From Pannonibacter phragmitetus_B (GTDB lineage: Bacteria > Pseudomonadota > Alphaproteobacteria > Rhizobiales > Stappiaceae), in assembly GCF_050510895.1 (NCBI RefSeq), contig NZ_JBNINT010000001.1:3906001-3970000 (forward strand): a DNA stretch of 64,000 bases, written 5' to 3'. A program made the position numbers and the translations under genes. This document shows positions 28,131 to 39,452 of the stretch, one piece after another; position 1 is the stretch's first letter, and each line of letters opens with the position of its first letter. The notes beneath the pieces are model-generated. The model had not been told where the DNA came from. It ran no database searches and saw only the letters and a program-made list of their open reading frames with translations.

Positions 28131-29536
28131 GCATTCGCTCCTTCGGAAGCATCATCTTCGCCGCCTGCCAGCTTTTCGAGTGCAGCGCGCTTGGTGACGA
28201 GAGCGAGAAGGGCGGCAGCGGCACAGATGCCCAGGATCACCAGTCCGATGATGCCGAAGACCTGCACCAGCTCCACCGTTGCCCAAGCCAGCCAGACAAA
28301 GCCGTCGCCGATGGCGGTGATCTGCGAGGCGCCTGCGGGCATCGCAAAGCCGGAAGAGACTGCTGCCTTGGTGAAGAGCGGGGCGAGCGAACCGGCCATG
28401 TAGAAGCCGATGCCCAGCGTGATCGTGCCAATGATCACCATGCGCAGCACGTTGCCCCGCACGATGGGTGCGGCAAGCGCCACGACGAAGGGGATCACCG
28501 CCAGATCGGCGAAGAGGATGACCCGGTTACCCGGCAGCACCACCGACAGAAGGATGGCGATCGGCACCAGCAGCAGTGCGCTGGAAATGGCCGCCGGATG
28601 ACCGATGAGAATGGCCGAGTCGAGGCCGATGTTGATCTGGCGGTTGCCGGCGCGCTTCTGCACGAATTCGCGGGCAGCTTCCGAAACCGGGATCAGGCCC
28701 TCCATCAGGATCTTCACCATGCGCGGCAGCAGCAGCATCACGGCGGCAAGGTTGATGCCGGTCTTCAGCACTTTGGTGATCATGCCGGCGATGTCTTCCG
28801 GGTTCCAGAAGCCGATGGCGCCAAGCACCACACCGATGACGAGACCCAGAACCACCGGCTCGCCGAGCACGCCGAGGCGTTCCTGGATATGGTCGGTGCT
28901 GAGGTCGATGTCGCGCAGGCCCGGAATACGGTCGATGACCCAGTTCACGGCGACTGCAATCGGCAGAATCTGAACGGAAAGAAGATGCGGCACCGAAACG
29001 CCTGGCAGGCCGTAAAAACGCTGCACGGCCTTGGCGCTCCAGTCAGCGAAGATCAGGCAGATGACGGCGATGATGGCGGCGGCTGCAAGGCCCATGCCCA
29101 GCGAATTGGTGGCAGCGACCACCAGCGAGCCGACAAAGGCAAAGTGCCAGAAGTTCCACACGTCCACGTTCAGCGTACGGGTGAGGCCGGCGAGCAGCAT
29201 CACGACATTGACGGCGATGCCGATGGGGATGATCCAGAGGCCGACCTGCGAGCCGAATGCGATGGCCGCCGAGGACGGCCAGCCCACATCAACGATGTCG
29301 CGGGTGACGCCGGTGTTCGTGGCGATGGCCTGCGCCACCTCGCTGAGGTTGGTCCACATCAGGCCGATGACGAGATTGATGCCGATGAAGGCAACGCCGA
29401 TGGTGACACCAGCCCGGAACGCCTTGCCGGGGCGGGCCCCCAGAACCACGGCAATGATGAAGATGATGATCGGCAGCAGAACCGTCGCACCCAACCCGTC
29501 GACGACAGTCTTCAGCCCTGACAACAGGCTATCCAT
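28127..29536 (-). CDS. PTS EIIC sugar permease, galactitol (GatC/SgcC) type
   Basis: A 469-residue polytopic permease, the sugar-translocating subunit of the PTS. MDSLLSGLKTVVDGLGATV is a typical GatC-like start, followed by about ten hydrophobic segments including PIIIFIIAVVLGARPGKAF (residues 22-40) and NIGLDSAILIGHPAAISSA in the substrate region. ATG 29536 is preceded by GGGAGGAGGAAAG, a strong ribosome site. It is first in the operon EIIC-EIIA-EIIB-HPr/EI. No polyol dehydrogenase, kinase or aldolase gene follows, so the pathway after uptake is not encoded next door. Confidence 0.88.
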   Translation of the reverse strand: MDSLLSGLKTVVDGLGATVLLPIIIFIIAVVLGARPGKAFRAGVTIGVAFIGINLVIGLMWTNLSEVAQAIATNTGVTRDIVDVGWPSSAAIAFGSQVGLWIIPIGIAVNVVMLLAGLTRTLNVDVWNFWHFAFVGSLVVAATNSLGMGLAAAAIIAVICLIFADWSAKAVQRFYGLPGVSVPHLLSVQILPIAVAVNWVIDRIPGLRDIDLSTDHIQERLGVLGEPVVLGLVIGVVLGAIGFWNPEDIAGMITKVLKTGINLAAVMLLLPRMVKILMEGLIPVSEAAREFVQKRAGNRQINIGLDSAILIGHPAAISSALLLVPIAILLSVVLPGNRVILFADLAVIPFVVALAAPIVRGNVLRMVIIGTITLGIGFYMAGSLAPLFTKAAVSSGFAMPAGASQITAIGDGFVWLAWATVELVQVFGIIGLVILGICAAAALLALVTKRAALEKLAGGEDDASEGANA

Positions 29537-29685
29537 GCTTTCCTCCTCCCAAAGTTCCGGCTGGCAGCGCCGGAAAAATGCGGACGCGGAGAGGTCTCCA
29601 AGCGGCTTGCGCTCTCCCTCCAGGGCGCCTGCCGCACTCTCCGCTGACCTGATGCTCAAAGTCCCTCTCCGGCAAAAGATCGGGC

Positions 29686-29763
29686 AAATGTGCATCACAT
29701 GCACTTTTGTCTAAACCCGTGAGTGGATATGTGTCAAGTGTGCTGCTATTGAACATTTGTTCA
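29686..29763 (-). promoter_or_regulatory. PTS operon promoter with two dyads
   Basis: On the minus strand TTGACA (29732-29737) and a weak -10 TTAGAC (29709-29714) are 17 bases apart. A perfect dyad TGAACA-TT-TGTTCA (29750-29763) lies 12 bases upstream of the -35 element. A second dyad AAATGTGCAT-CAC-ATGCACTTTT (29686-29708, 8 of 10 pairs) lies at the expected start. SorC/DeoR-type regulators bind such sites; the divergent regulator starts 74 bases away. Confidence 0.5.
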
Positions 29764-29836
29764 GGTTGCCGTAGCGCCCAGTCTGCATCATCTAGGTGCA
29801 ACAGGATCTGCTGCGGCAAGGTTTGAGGGAGGAAAC

Positions 29837-30814
29837 ATGGCAAGACCCAAGTCCGGCGACGACGATCTGGGCGTGCTCGCGGCATGGCTCTACTACGTCC
29901 ATGGACTGGGGCAGGAGCAGGTGGCCAGGCGGCTCAATCTATCACGCACCAAGGTGACGCGGCTTCTGGCGCAGGCCCGCGACACGGGTCTTGTAAAGAT
30001 CTCTGTCGAGCATGAAATGGCAGAAACCCTCGCGCTCAGCGACTGGATCAGTCAGCGCTACAGCGTAGAGGAATGCGTGCTGACGCCGCCACTGGAAGCC
30101 CAGTCTTCCGAGCCGGAACTGGCCGAACGGCTGGGGCGCGAATCGGTCGGCATTGCCGCCAGCAACTATCTCTCCCGCATTCTGTTGAGCACGCCGGACA
30201 TGATCCTGGGTGTCGCCGGCGGACGGACCATTGCCCGGATGGCCGATGCCATGCGCCAGCTTTCCAAGAGCGACTGCCTCGTGGTGGCGATGATCGGTGC
30301 CTCATCCATTGATGACGGGGTGAGCTCCTATTCGGTGGCCCTGCAGCTGGCTGCCACCATCGGGTGCCCGGCCCGCACCCTGCCTCTACCCAGCCACGTG
30401 GGCAGCGCTGACACCCGCCGGGCACTGGAGCAGGACCCGGTGCTGCGGGCGATGCTCGACAAGGGCGAGACGGCAGTGCTCAATCTGCTCAGCTGCGGCG
30501 GCGTGCAGCCGGGCGGGACATTCTTCCGGCTGGCAGGTATTGGTGCTTCGGAGGTGGATGATGCCATCCGGGCCGGGGCCGTGAGCGAGATCGGCGGCTT
30601 TTTGCTGGCCGCAGACGGCAGTCTGGTGGACTGCGCCCTCAACGAGCGCCGCGTCGGCATCTCCTTTGAAGCACTTCAGCGCGGCACCAATGTCATCATC
30701 GCCTCCGGAGCACGCAAGACCGAGCCTCTGAAAGCCGTGATGAAGGCAGGCCTTGCCCGCACCATCATCATTGATCAGGAAATCGCCCAGGCGCTGGCCC
30801 GTAAGGGAGCGTAA
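29837..30814 (+). CDS. SorC-family sugar-binding transcriptional regulator
   Basis: A 325-residue repressor/activator of the SorC (DeoR-like) family. An N-terminal helix-turn-helix (about residues 10-45) reads LYYVHGLGQEQVARRLNLSR then TKVTRLLAQARDTGLVKISV. The C-terminal phospho-sugar-binding domain contains ILGVAGGRTIARMADAM, VAMIGASSIDDG and EIGGFLLAADG. It is divergent from the PTS operon, which it very probably controls by binding the intergenic dyads. ATG 29837 follows a GGGAGGAAAC ribosome site. Effector unknown. Confidence 0.9.
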   Translation: MARPKSGDDDLGVLAAWLYYVHGLGQEQVARRLNLSRTKVTRLLAQARDTGLVKISVEHEMAETLALSDWISQRYSVEECVLTPPLEAQSSEPELAERLGRESVGIAASNYLSRILLSTPDMILGVAGGRTIARMADAMRQLSKSDCLVVAMIGASSIDDGVSSYSVALQLAATIGCPARTLPLPSHVGSADTRRALEQDPVLRAMLDKGETAVLNLLSCGGVQPGGTFFRLAGIGASEVDDAIRAGAVSEIGGFLLAADGSLVDCALNERRVGISFEALQRGTNVIIASGARKTEPLKAVMKAGLARTIIIDQEIAQALARKGA

Positions 30815-30883
30815 GGAAGAAGGGCTTAGACAGCCGGACAGGCATCAGCGCAGGCCCGGCACATGCTCCAAAAGCAGCAGAAC

Positions 30884-30905
30884 CCGGCGGGGGTCAACCC
30901 GCCGG
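30884..30905. terminator. Hairpin between sorC-type regulator and gyrB
   Basis: CCGGCGGG (30884-30891) pairs with CCCGCCGG (30898-30905) around GGTCAA, between two convergent genes, 8 bases past the gyrB stop on the minus strand. No T-tract. Confidence 0.45.
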
Positions 30906-30912
30906 ACCGGTA

Positions 30913-33366
<2,454 letters not shown>

Positions 33367-33541
33367 CCGAATCAGTCACCATTCGGTCCAGGGGATTAAT
33401 GTACCCTTATACGGCACTGGCCGGAGGGTTCAACCAACCCGGCCAAATGGCCGGGCATGAGGGGTTTCACCAGTGGAAAAACCATAGAAAACCGGCCTTT
33501 TGAGGGCGGGTCTCGCGTTGCGGTAGCAGGCCTTCCGCAGC

Positions 33542-34653
33542 CTAGCTGCCCAGAAGATGGATCTCGCCGCTGTCCGGCAGGGCATCAAACAGGGCCTTGT
33601 CCGTGCCGGTCATGAAAACCTGAGCCTGAAGTTCGGTCAGGCGGGCAAAGAGCGCCTCGCGCCGCCCTGGGTCCAGATGCGCTGCCACCTCGTCCAGCAG
33701 CAGGATGGGCGTCATGCCCGAGACAGCCGCCGTGAGGTCGGCATGGGCCAGAACAAGCCCGATCAGCAGTGCCTTCTGCTCCCCGTAGAGGCGAGCGCCG
33801 CAGGCATCACCTTGGCCGCATGGGTCACGATCAGGTCACTGCGGTGCGGACCGGTGAGGGTTCGCCCCGCCGCCCGGTCCCTTGCCCGGCCCTCGCGCAG
33901 ACGGCGGCGCAGCAGGTCTTCCTGATCGCTCGCGGCAAGGCCTGTGACGTCGCTCTCGAACTCACCATCCAGCACCAGCAGGGCGCGGGGGAAGGGCAGC
34001 CCCAGCTGATCCAGCGCTTCGATCCGCCCCTGCAGCAGACTGACGGTCTCGCGCCGGGCAAGCGCCAGCGCGATGCCGAGTTCAGCCACCTGGGCCTCGA
34101 TCGCTTCCAGCCAGGCCGGTGAACCGCCGTCTTCCAGCAGCTTGTTGCGATGACGAAGCGCCTTGTCGAAATCATTCACCCGCCGGCCATGCGCCGGATC
34201 AATCGACAGCGTCAGCCGGTCAAGAAAACGGCGCCGGTCTCCGGCGGGGCCCGTGAACAGACCGTCCATGGCTGGAACCAGCCACAGCACCCGCAGATAC
34301 TCCAGCAGTGCCTCGGAAGACCGGGCTTCCGCACCATCAATCCGTACCCGGCGGCCGCTGTCGCCCGGGCCATAGCCTGTGCCAAGCCGCGTTTCGCCCA
34401 AAGGGCCGGTAATCAGCGCATTGACGGCAAAACCACCGTCCCCGCCGCGCCGGGCGATATCCGGCAGGCTGGCGCGGCGCAGGCCCCGGCCTGCGCTCAG
34501 GAGGGAGATAGCTTCCAGAATATTGGTCTTGCCGATGCCGTTGTTTCCGGCCAGCGCCACGAGTTTCCGCTCCGGTGACAGGGCGAAATGCGCATGGTTT
34601 CGGAAATCCGTCAGCGTGAGGCGCTCGATCGCCACCTGGCTGATGCCGGTCAT
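33542..34653 (-). CDS. recF: DNA replication and repair protein RecF, frame broken
   Basis: RecF, an ABC-type ATPase that loads RecA at gaps. About 370 residues after repair. Walker A is ALAGNNGIGKTNILEAISLL (about residue 35). Walker B and the signature come after the break, in GMTPILLLDEVAAHLDPGRR. A missing base in the C4 run 33781-33784 splits the gene; repair gives LASTGEQKALLIGLVLAHA and a stop at 33542. It lies between dnaN and gyrB, the classic order. ATG 34653 begins MTGISQVAIERL. Confidence 0.92.
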
Positions 34654-34746
34654 GGTCCCCCGTCACGGCAAGGAGGTGTGGCAGGACGCAAAGGCATACG
34701 GGGGGCAGTATCCAGAAGGCTTGGCTGGCACGCCTGAAATACCGCT

Positions 34747-34897
34747 GCAGCACCCTCTCCCCCTTGAGGGGGAGATGTCTGCGCCAGCAGACAGAGGGGG
34801 TGGCAGCGCTTCAACAAGGCTGAGCCTCTAGTGAACCTGAAAGGCCGTTACCCGCCTCTGCCCCCTGCCGGGGGCATCTCCCCCTCAAGGGGAGAGG
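34747..34897. repeat. Long palindromic intergenic repeat, copy A
   Basis: About 150 bases between recF and dnaN. The outer 25 bases are an inverted repeat: CTCTCCCCCTTGAGGGGGAG at the left and its complement near 34876-34897. Inner pieces GTCTGCGCCAGCAGACAGAG and CCTCTGCCCCCTGCCGGGGG form further hairpins. A second copy lies at 58051-58205. Confidence 0.85.
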
Positions 34898-34948
34898 AGC
34901 TGGTGCCTGACAGTACTGTTTGAACCAAGTATCCCGCTTGACGGCCCG

Positions 34949-36067
34949 TCACACACGCATCGGCATCAGCACGAAAAGGCTGTCGCCGGTGGCGTTGTCC
35001 TGAACGAGGGTCGGGGAGCCGGAATCTGCAAGGCGGAACAGGGCGGTATCACCCGTCAGCTGAGCGGCGATGTCCAGCAGGTAGCGGGAGTTGAAGCCGA
35101 TTTCCATCGGTTCGGCGTCATATTCGACGGCCAGCTCTTCCGTAGCGCTGCCCGAATCCGGGTTGTTCACCGCCAGAACCAGACGGCCTTCCGACATGGA
35201 CAGCTTCACGGCCCGGCCGCGCTCGGAAGAAATGGTCGACACGCGGTCCACCGCTTCCTTGAACTCGTCCCGGTCGACGCGCATTTCCTTGTCATTGTGC
35301 TGCGGAATGACGCGGCCATAGTCGGGGAACGTGCCGTCGATCAGCTTCGACGTCAGGACCACCGGACCATTTGTGATGCGGATCTTGGTGTCGGAGATCT
35401 CTACCGTCACTTCGGCATCGCGGTCTTCCAGCAGCTTCTGGACTTCACCGACCGTCTTGCGCGGCACGATGATGCCCGGCATGCCGGCAGCACCCTGAGG
35501 TGCGGGCACTTCGGCCTGGGCGAGGCGGTGGCCATCGGTGGCAACCGCACGCACCATCTGGCCCTGATCAGTGGCTACCGTGTGCAGGTAGATGCCGTTC
35601 AGATAGTAGCGCGTCTCCTCGGTGGAGATGGCAAACTGGGTGGTATCGATCAGCTTGCGGATCGCGCCGCCAGCGAGCGTGAACTGGTGGGTGAAGGTGC
35701 CAGCCGTCAGATCCGGGAAATCCGTCTCGGGCAGCATCTGCAGCGCAAAGCGCGAGCGCCCGGCCCTCAGTTCCAGCGTGGCGTTGTCGCTGGAGGTTTC
35801 CAGCACAACCTGCGAGCCTTCGGGCAGCTTGCGCACGATGTCATAGATCATGTGCGCGGGCACGGTCGTCGCGCCGGGCCGCTCGATCATCGCAGGCACC
35901 GTCTCCACGACCTCAAGATCAAGGTCCGTCGCCTTGAGCTTGAGCGAGCCCTGGTCGGCGCGCAGCAGCACGTTCGACAGGATCGGGATCGTGTTGCGGC
36001 GCTCGACAACCCGGTGCACGTGGGTCAGGGACTTGAGCAGGTCGGTCCGTTCGAGGGTCGCTTTCAT
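34949..36067 (-). CDS. dnaN: DNA polymerase III beta subunit (sliding clamp)
   Basis: Complete 372-residue beta clamp. The chain starts MKATLERTDLLKSLTHVHRV, the typical alphaproteobacterial N-terminus. It contains TDLDLEVVETVPA, FALQMLPETDFPDL, NGIYLHTVATDQG, ATDGHRLAQAEV and ends in LVQDNATGDSLFVLMPMRV, the conserved C-terminal segment next to the partner-binding pocket. Located downstream of dnaA and upstream of recF on the same strand, an ancestral arrangement. ATG 36067. Frame intact. Confidence 0.97.
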   Translation of the reverse strand: MKATLERTDLLKSLTHVHRVVERRNTIPILSNVLLRADQGSLKLKATDLDLEVVETVPAMIERPGATTVPAHMIYDIVRKLPEGSQVVLETSSDNATLELRAGRSRFALQMLPETDFPDLTAGTFTHQFTLAGGAIRKLIDTTQFAISTEETRYYLNGIYLHTVATDQGQMVRAVATDGHRLAQAEVPAPQGAAGMPGIIVPRKTVGEVQKLLEDRDAEVTVEISDTKIRITNGPVVLTSKLIDGTFPDYGRVIPQHNDKEMRVDRDEFKEAVDRVSTISSERGRAVKLSMSEGRLVLAVNNPDSGSATEELAVEYDAEPMEIGFNSRYLLDIAAQLTGDTALFRLADSGSPTLVQDNATGDSLFVLMPMRV

Positions 36068-36183
36068 GCGCGTCTTCCGTGTACTCGTGACGGTCAGACC
36101 GGACGGCCTGACGCAGGAAACCGTAAGCTCCGGCAGGGCAGGAGCGGGGCATCGAACCTGCCCTTTATGGCCACAAAATGCAA

Positions 36184-36207
36184 GAGGGCGCCCGGTTGGA
36201 CGCCCTC
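36184..36207 (-). terminator. Hairpin between dnaA and dnaN
   Basis: GAGGGCG (36184-36190) pairs with CGCCCTC (36201-36207) over a 10-base loop, in the 211-base spacer after dnaA. On the minus strand it is followed by TTGCATTTT. It may attenuate rather than end transcription into dnaN. Confidence 0.4.
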
Positions 36208-36278
36208 AAAACATCAATCTTCGCAAGGTGGGAGGCAGTTTCCCCCGCTATCCCACGCCGCCACGCAAGCCTTTGGGC

Positions 36279-37766
36279 TTACGCGTCCAGCATGCGCTTC
36301 AGCAACTCCAGCTCCTGTGCCAGGGTCACGTCGGCACGGGCCATCTCCTCGATCTTGCGCACGGCATGCAGCACCGTGGTGTGGTCGCGGTTGCCGAAGC
36401 GGCGGCCGATTTCTGGCAGCGAGCGCGGCGTCATCACCTTGGCCAGATACATGGCGATCTGGCGCGGGCGCACGATGGTGCGAGTGCGGCGGGCCGACAG
36501 AAGGTCTGCCTTCGTCACGTTGTAATGCTTGGAGACGATCCGCTGGATGTCCTCGATCTTCACCCGGCGCGGTTCGCTTGAGCGGATGAGGTCTCGCAGG
36601 GTCATCTCGGCCATTTCCTGAGTCACCGGCTGATTGGTGAGCTGGTTATGGGCAACGAGGCGGTTCAGCGCGCCTTCCAGATCGCGTCCGGAGGACACAA
36701 CATGGCGGGCCACATAGTCCAGAACCGTGTCAGGAACGGCGAAGGCCGGGTAGGACTTCTTCAGATTGGCGACGCGGGCCGACAGGATGTTGCGGCGCAG
36801 GGAGAAGTCCGGCTCGTTGATGCCGACCACCAGACCACCAGACAGGCGTGAGCGTACCCGGTCGTCCAGCGTGTCCAGCTCGGACGGCGCGCGGTCAGCG
36901 GCCACGATCACCTGACGGGCACCGTCAATGAGAGCGTTCAGCGTGTGGCAGAATTCCTGCTGCACCTGTTTGCCATGCAGAAACTGCATGTCGTCGATGA
37001 GCAGAAGATCAATGCTGCGCAGGGTTTCCTTGAAGGAAAGAGCCGACTGGGCCTTCAGCGCCGCCACAAAGCGGTACATGAAATGCTCGGCGGTCAGATA
37101 GAGCACCTTGCGGCCGGAAGCGCGCGCCTTGGCAGCGACAGCCTGCATCAGATGGGTCTTGCCGAGACCAACCGAGGCATGAAGATACAGCGGATTGAAG
37201 GTGACGGCGCCGCCTGCAGCCACCTGCTTGGCAGCGGCCAGGGCCAGACCATTGGACTCGCCCTCGACAAATGTCTCAAACGTGTACTTCGGATCAAGAG
37301 CCGCACCCTGCAGCACGTCGCGGCTGCCCATGTCGGCTTCGGCGCGGGCAAGGGCGGCAGTGGCTGCCTGTGCAGCGGCGACCGCATTGGTCGGCTCGCT
37401 GAGCGAGATCGGACGCGCCTCGGAGGCAGCCGGCGCCACCGGGCGGGCGGGTGCGGACAGGCTGCTGCTGCTGGCCATAGGCATCTCGACCTGACGGGGG
37501 CGCATGGCGCCGCGCACGGTCAGTTCGATGCGATGAACATTCTCGCACTCACGCTTCCACAGACCCATCAGCCGGTCGCGGTAATGAGACTGGATCCACT
37601 GCTTCAGAAAGCGGGTGGGCACGGACAGACGTACAGTGCCGTCTGCATTTTCTTCCAGATCCACACGTGCAAACCAGCTGGAGAAGACGTCATCGCCAAG
37701 CTCTGCACGCAGGCTCTTTTTGACGCGGTTCCATTGTTCAGCGCCCATATCTTCCTGAACTTGCAT
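36279..37766 (-). CDS. dnaA: Chromosomal replication initiator DnaA
   Basis: A 495-residue initiator. Domain I occupies about residues 1-85 (WNRVKKSLRAELGDDVFSSW). A variable Ala/Pro-rich domain II follows. The AAA+ domain III has FNPLYLHASVGLGKTHLMQA (Walker A), IDLLLIDDMQFLHGK (Walker B) and VRSRLSGGLVV. Domain IV, the DNA-binding helix-turn-helix, ends with RRTRTIVRPRQIAMYL, RSLPEIGRRFGNRDHTTVLH. Start ATG 37766 (MQVQEDMGAEQ) is preferred; upstream codons in frame do not look like DnaA. Frame intact. Confidence 0.97.
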   Translation of the reverse strand: MQVQEDMGAEQWNRVKKSLRAELGDDVFSSWFARVDLEENADGTVRLSVPTRFLKQWIQSHYRDRLMGLWKRECENVHRIELTVRGAMRPRQVEMPMASSSSLSAPARPVAPAASEARPISLSEPTNAVAAAQAATAALARAEADMGSRDVLQGAALDPKYTFETFVEGESNGLALAAAKQVAAGGAVTFNPLYLHASVGLGKTHLMQAVAAKARASGRKVLYLTAEHFMYRFVAALKAQSALSFKETLRSIDLLLIDDMQFLHGKQVQQEFCHTLNALIDGARQVIVAADRAPSELDTLDDRVRSRLSGGLVVGINEPDFSLRRNILSARVANLKKSYPAFAVPDTVLDYVARHVVSSGRDLEGALNRLVAHNQLTNQPVTQEMAEMTLRDLIRSSEPRRVKIEDIQRIVSKHYNVTKADLLSARRTRTIVRPRQIAMYLAKVMTPRSLPEIGRRFGNRDHTTVLHAVRKIEEMARADVTLAQELELLKRMLDA

Positions 37767-37931
37767 GTCGCCTCGCCTCTCGTTCGTTTCGGAAAGCAGT
37801 CCGCCACAGCCGCTTTCCCGTTTCATACGGTCAGGACGCCCAAGGGCTGTCCCATGTTTCAAGAACGACAGAACCTGCCGGAACCAGGGAGGTGGTCCCG
37901 TTGGGTCTGCCAGAATATATCAAGAAGGACC

Positions 37932-38360
37932 CTAGCTCTGGATCCAGGGAAGGCCACTGGCCTTCCATCCGCCGGCATTGCCCCGGTGACTGGTCCCGTC
38001 AAGCGGGCCCTCGAAACCATCGGCAATGTTGAAGCACGCCCCGTATCCTGCCTGCGTCATCGCAATGGCTGCATTCAGGCTCCGGGCGCCGGAGCGGCAC
38101 AGAAAATAGATCTGAACCGTTTTGTCCAGTCCTTTCCGCTCCAGTTCGGACGAAAGTGTGGCAACGAAGTCCGGAACAGGTGAACCGGCCGGAAAACCCT
38201 GCCATTCCGTGAAAATGACCTCCTTGCCCAGGGCACGGAGATCGGGCACGCCGACGAAATTCCACTCGGCCCGGGTACGCACATCAACCAGCACAGTATT
38301 TGGGCTGGCACTGAGTGCTGCATAAGCCGCGTTGACGTCGACGTCCCCTGCATAAGACAT
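37932..38360 (-). CDS. Single-domain rhodanese-like sulfurtransferase
   Basis: A 142-residue rhodanese domain. VLVDVRTRAEWNFVGVPDLR is the typical early segment and YFLCRSGARSLNAA supplies the active-site loop with the catalytic Cys. No signal peptide or second domain. Such proteins transfer sulfur from thiosulfate or persulfides to thiols. Start ATG 38360 (MSYAGDVDV) is chosen; upstream in-frame codons to 38417 lack a better ribosome site. It is placed on the minus strand just before dnaA, with 165 bases between. Confidence 0.85.
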   Translation of the reverse strand: MSYAGDVDVNAAYAALSASPNTVLVDVRTRAEWNFVGVPDLRALGKEVIFTEWQGFPAGSPVPDFVATLSSELERKGLDKTVQIYFLCRSGARSLNAAIAMTQAGYGACFNIADGFEGPLDGTSHRGNAGGWKASGLPWIQS

Positions 38361-38957
38361 AGAATTCGACAAAGGACCCCCTTCGCAACACTTCGTATTG
38401 CGCTCTATCGACACCAAAAGCTGAGGAGAATTCTGGGCTTAGAACCGCTCGCCGATCGTTGAACCAACCGAAACAACATTACAACGCAAGGAAACTTTTT
38501 CTGAACTCTGCCAGTTCTGTCTCTTTGCCTTCATTGTCATTTTTCTGGCCCACGATCTGCTGTGTTTTTTATTTAAATTTCGAGCTTACCCCGATGGATT
38601 GAACATACACAGGCAGCCGGAAGGCGGCAACAGTTGCCTACTCACAAAATGGCTCCCGGCGGCCCTCCCTGCCCGTCAGTTTAACGTCTCCGTGATCACC
38701 TCCGGAGCCAAATCCGTTCTGACTCAAGGTCTTTTTCCGGTGTGTTCGCGCGCCCTCAAGAGGCTGCGGCTTCTCCAAAAAAACTTCGCCACGCACTTGA
38801 CTCCGGTCGAATCCGGCAGGCCTGGCAACAGGAGTGCCGACATATGCATAACCCATTGAAAAAATTGAGAAAAAGCTGCCAACGTCCGGCATGAGTATTT
38901 CCCGGTACACAGTGATAGTTTTATCCTGATAATTTTTTCATATGCTTGCCCAGGCAA
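38361..38957. other. AT-rich spacer between rpsT and the rhodanese gene; possible origin or regulatory region
   Basis: About 600 bases without a supportable gene, in the dnaA neighbourhood. Two AT-rich patches stand out: TGTGTTTTTTATTTAAATTT (38561-38580) and TTTTATCCTGATAATTTTTT (about 38919-38938). I found no clear run of TTATCCACA DnaA boxes; TTATCCTGA is a two-mismatch match only. The promoter of the rhodanese gene and perhaps dnaA must lie here. Confidence 0.3.
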
Positions 38958-38960
38958 CAA

Positions 38961-38987
38961 AAAACCCGGCCTTTTGAGCCGGGTTTT
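38961..38987 (-). terminator. Rho-independent terminator of rpsT
   Basis: On the minus strand AAAACCCGGC and GCCGGGTTTT form a 10-base stem with a short loop, followed by a run of T (read from 38960 down to 38957). It lies 23 bases past the rpsT stop. Confidence 0.85.
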
Positions 38988-39009
38988 GAAGCTTTTCTGA
39001 CAGGCTGTA

Positions 39010-39276
39010 TCAGGCCTGAAGAGCCTTCACACGGGCGTTCAGACGGGACACCTTGCGTGAAGCGGTGTTGCCGTGAACGACGCCCTTGGAAGCAGCACGC
39101 ATCAGCTCCGGCTGGGCAGCCTTGAGAGCTTCGGTGGCGGCGTTGTAATCGCCGGAAGCAATGGCTTCCTCGACCTTGCGCAGATAGGTGCGCACGCGGC
39201 TCCGCCGTGCCTTGTTAACAGCCGTCCGGCGGGCAATCTTGCGGGCCGCCTTGGTGGCCGAGGGAGTGTTGGCCAT
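39010..39276 (-). CDS. rpsT: 30S ribosomal protein S20
   Basis: Complete 88-residue S20: MANTPSATKAARKIARRTAV, then NKARRSRVRTYLRKVEEAI and a basic C-terminus with KGVVHGNTASRKVSRLNARV. Primary binder of the 5' domain of 16S rRNA. Start ATG 39276 gives the family N-terminus; the frame is open upstream but not conserved. Followed by a strong terminator, so it is a single-gene unit. Position between dnaA and echA is common in alphaproteobacteria. Confidence 0.96.
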   Translation of the reverse strand: MANTPSATKAARKIARRTAVNKARRSRVRTYLRKVEEAIASGDYNAATEALKAAQPELMRAASKGVVHGNTASRKVSRLNARVKALQA

Positions 39277-39452
39277 TGGCTCAATCCTGGTCCGAGTGTG
39301 AAACAAAAATCCGTAGAACGTCAGGGCGGCAGACATAGGCCTGAAACTGCCCTGCGTCAAACGAATGCGGCGGCGATTTGATCGCCACCGGTTGGCCGAG
39401 GCTTATAGTCCCGCCCAACCGGTCCGTCAATGCCAAAACCCGAGTCAAAGCG

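Noticed and set aside
34747..34897. CRISPR array or tandem repeat reading of the palindromic element
   Set aside because: There is no regular repeat-spacer pattern and no cas gene; the units are inverted and occur once per site.
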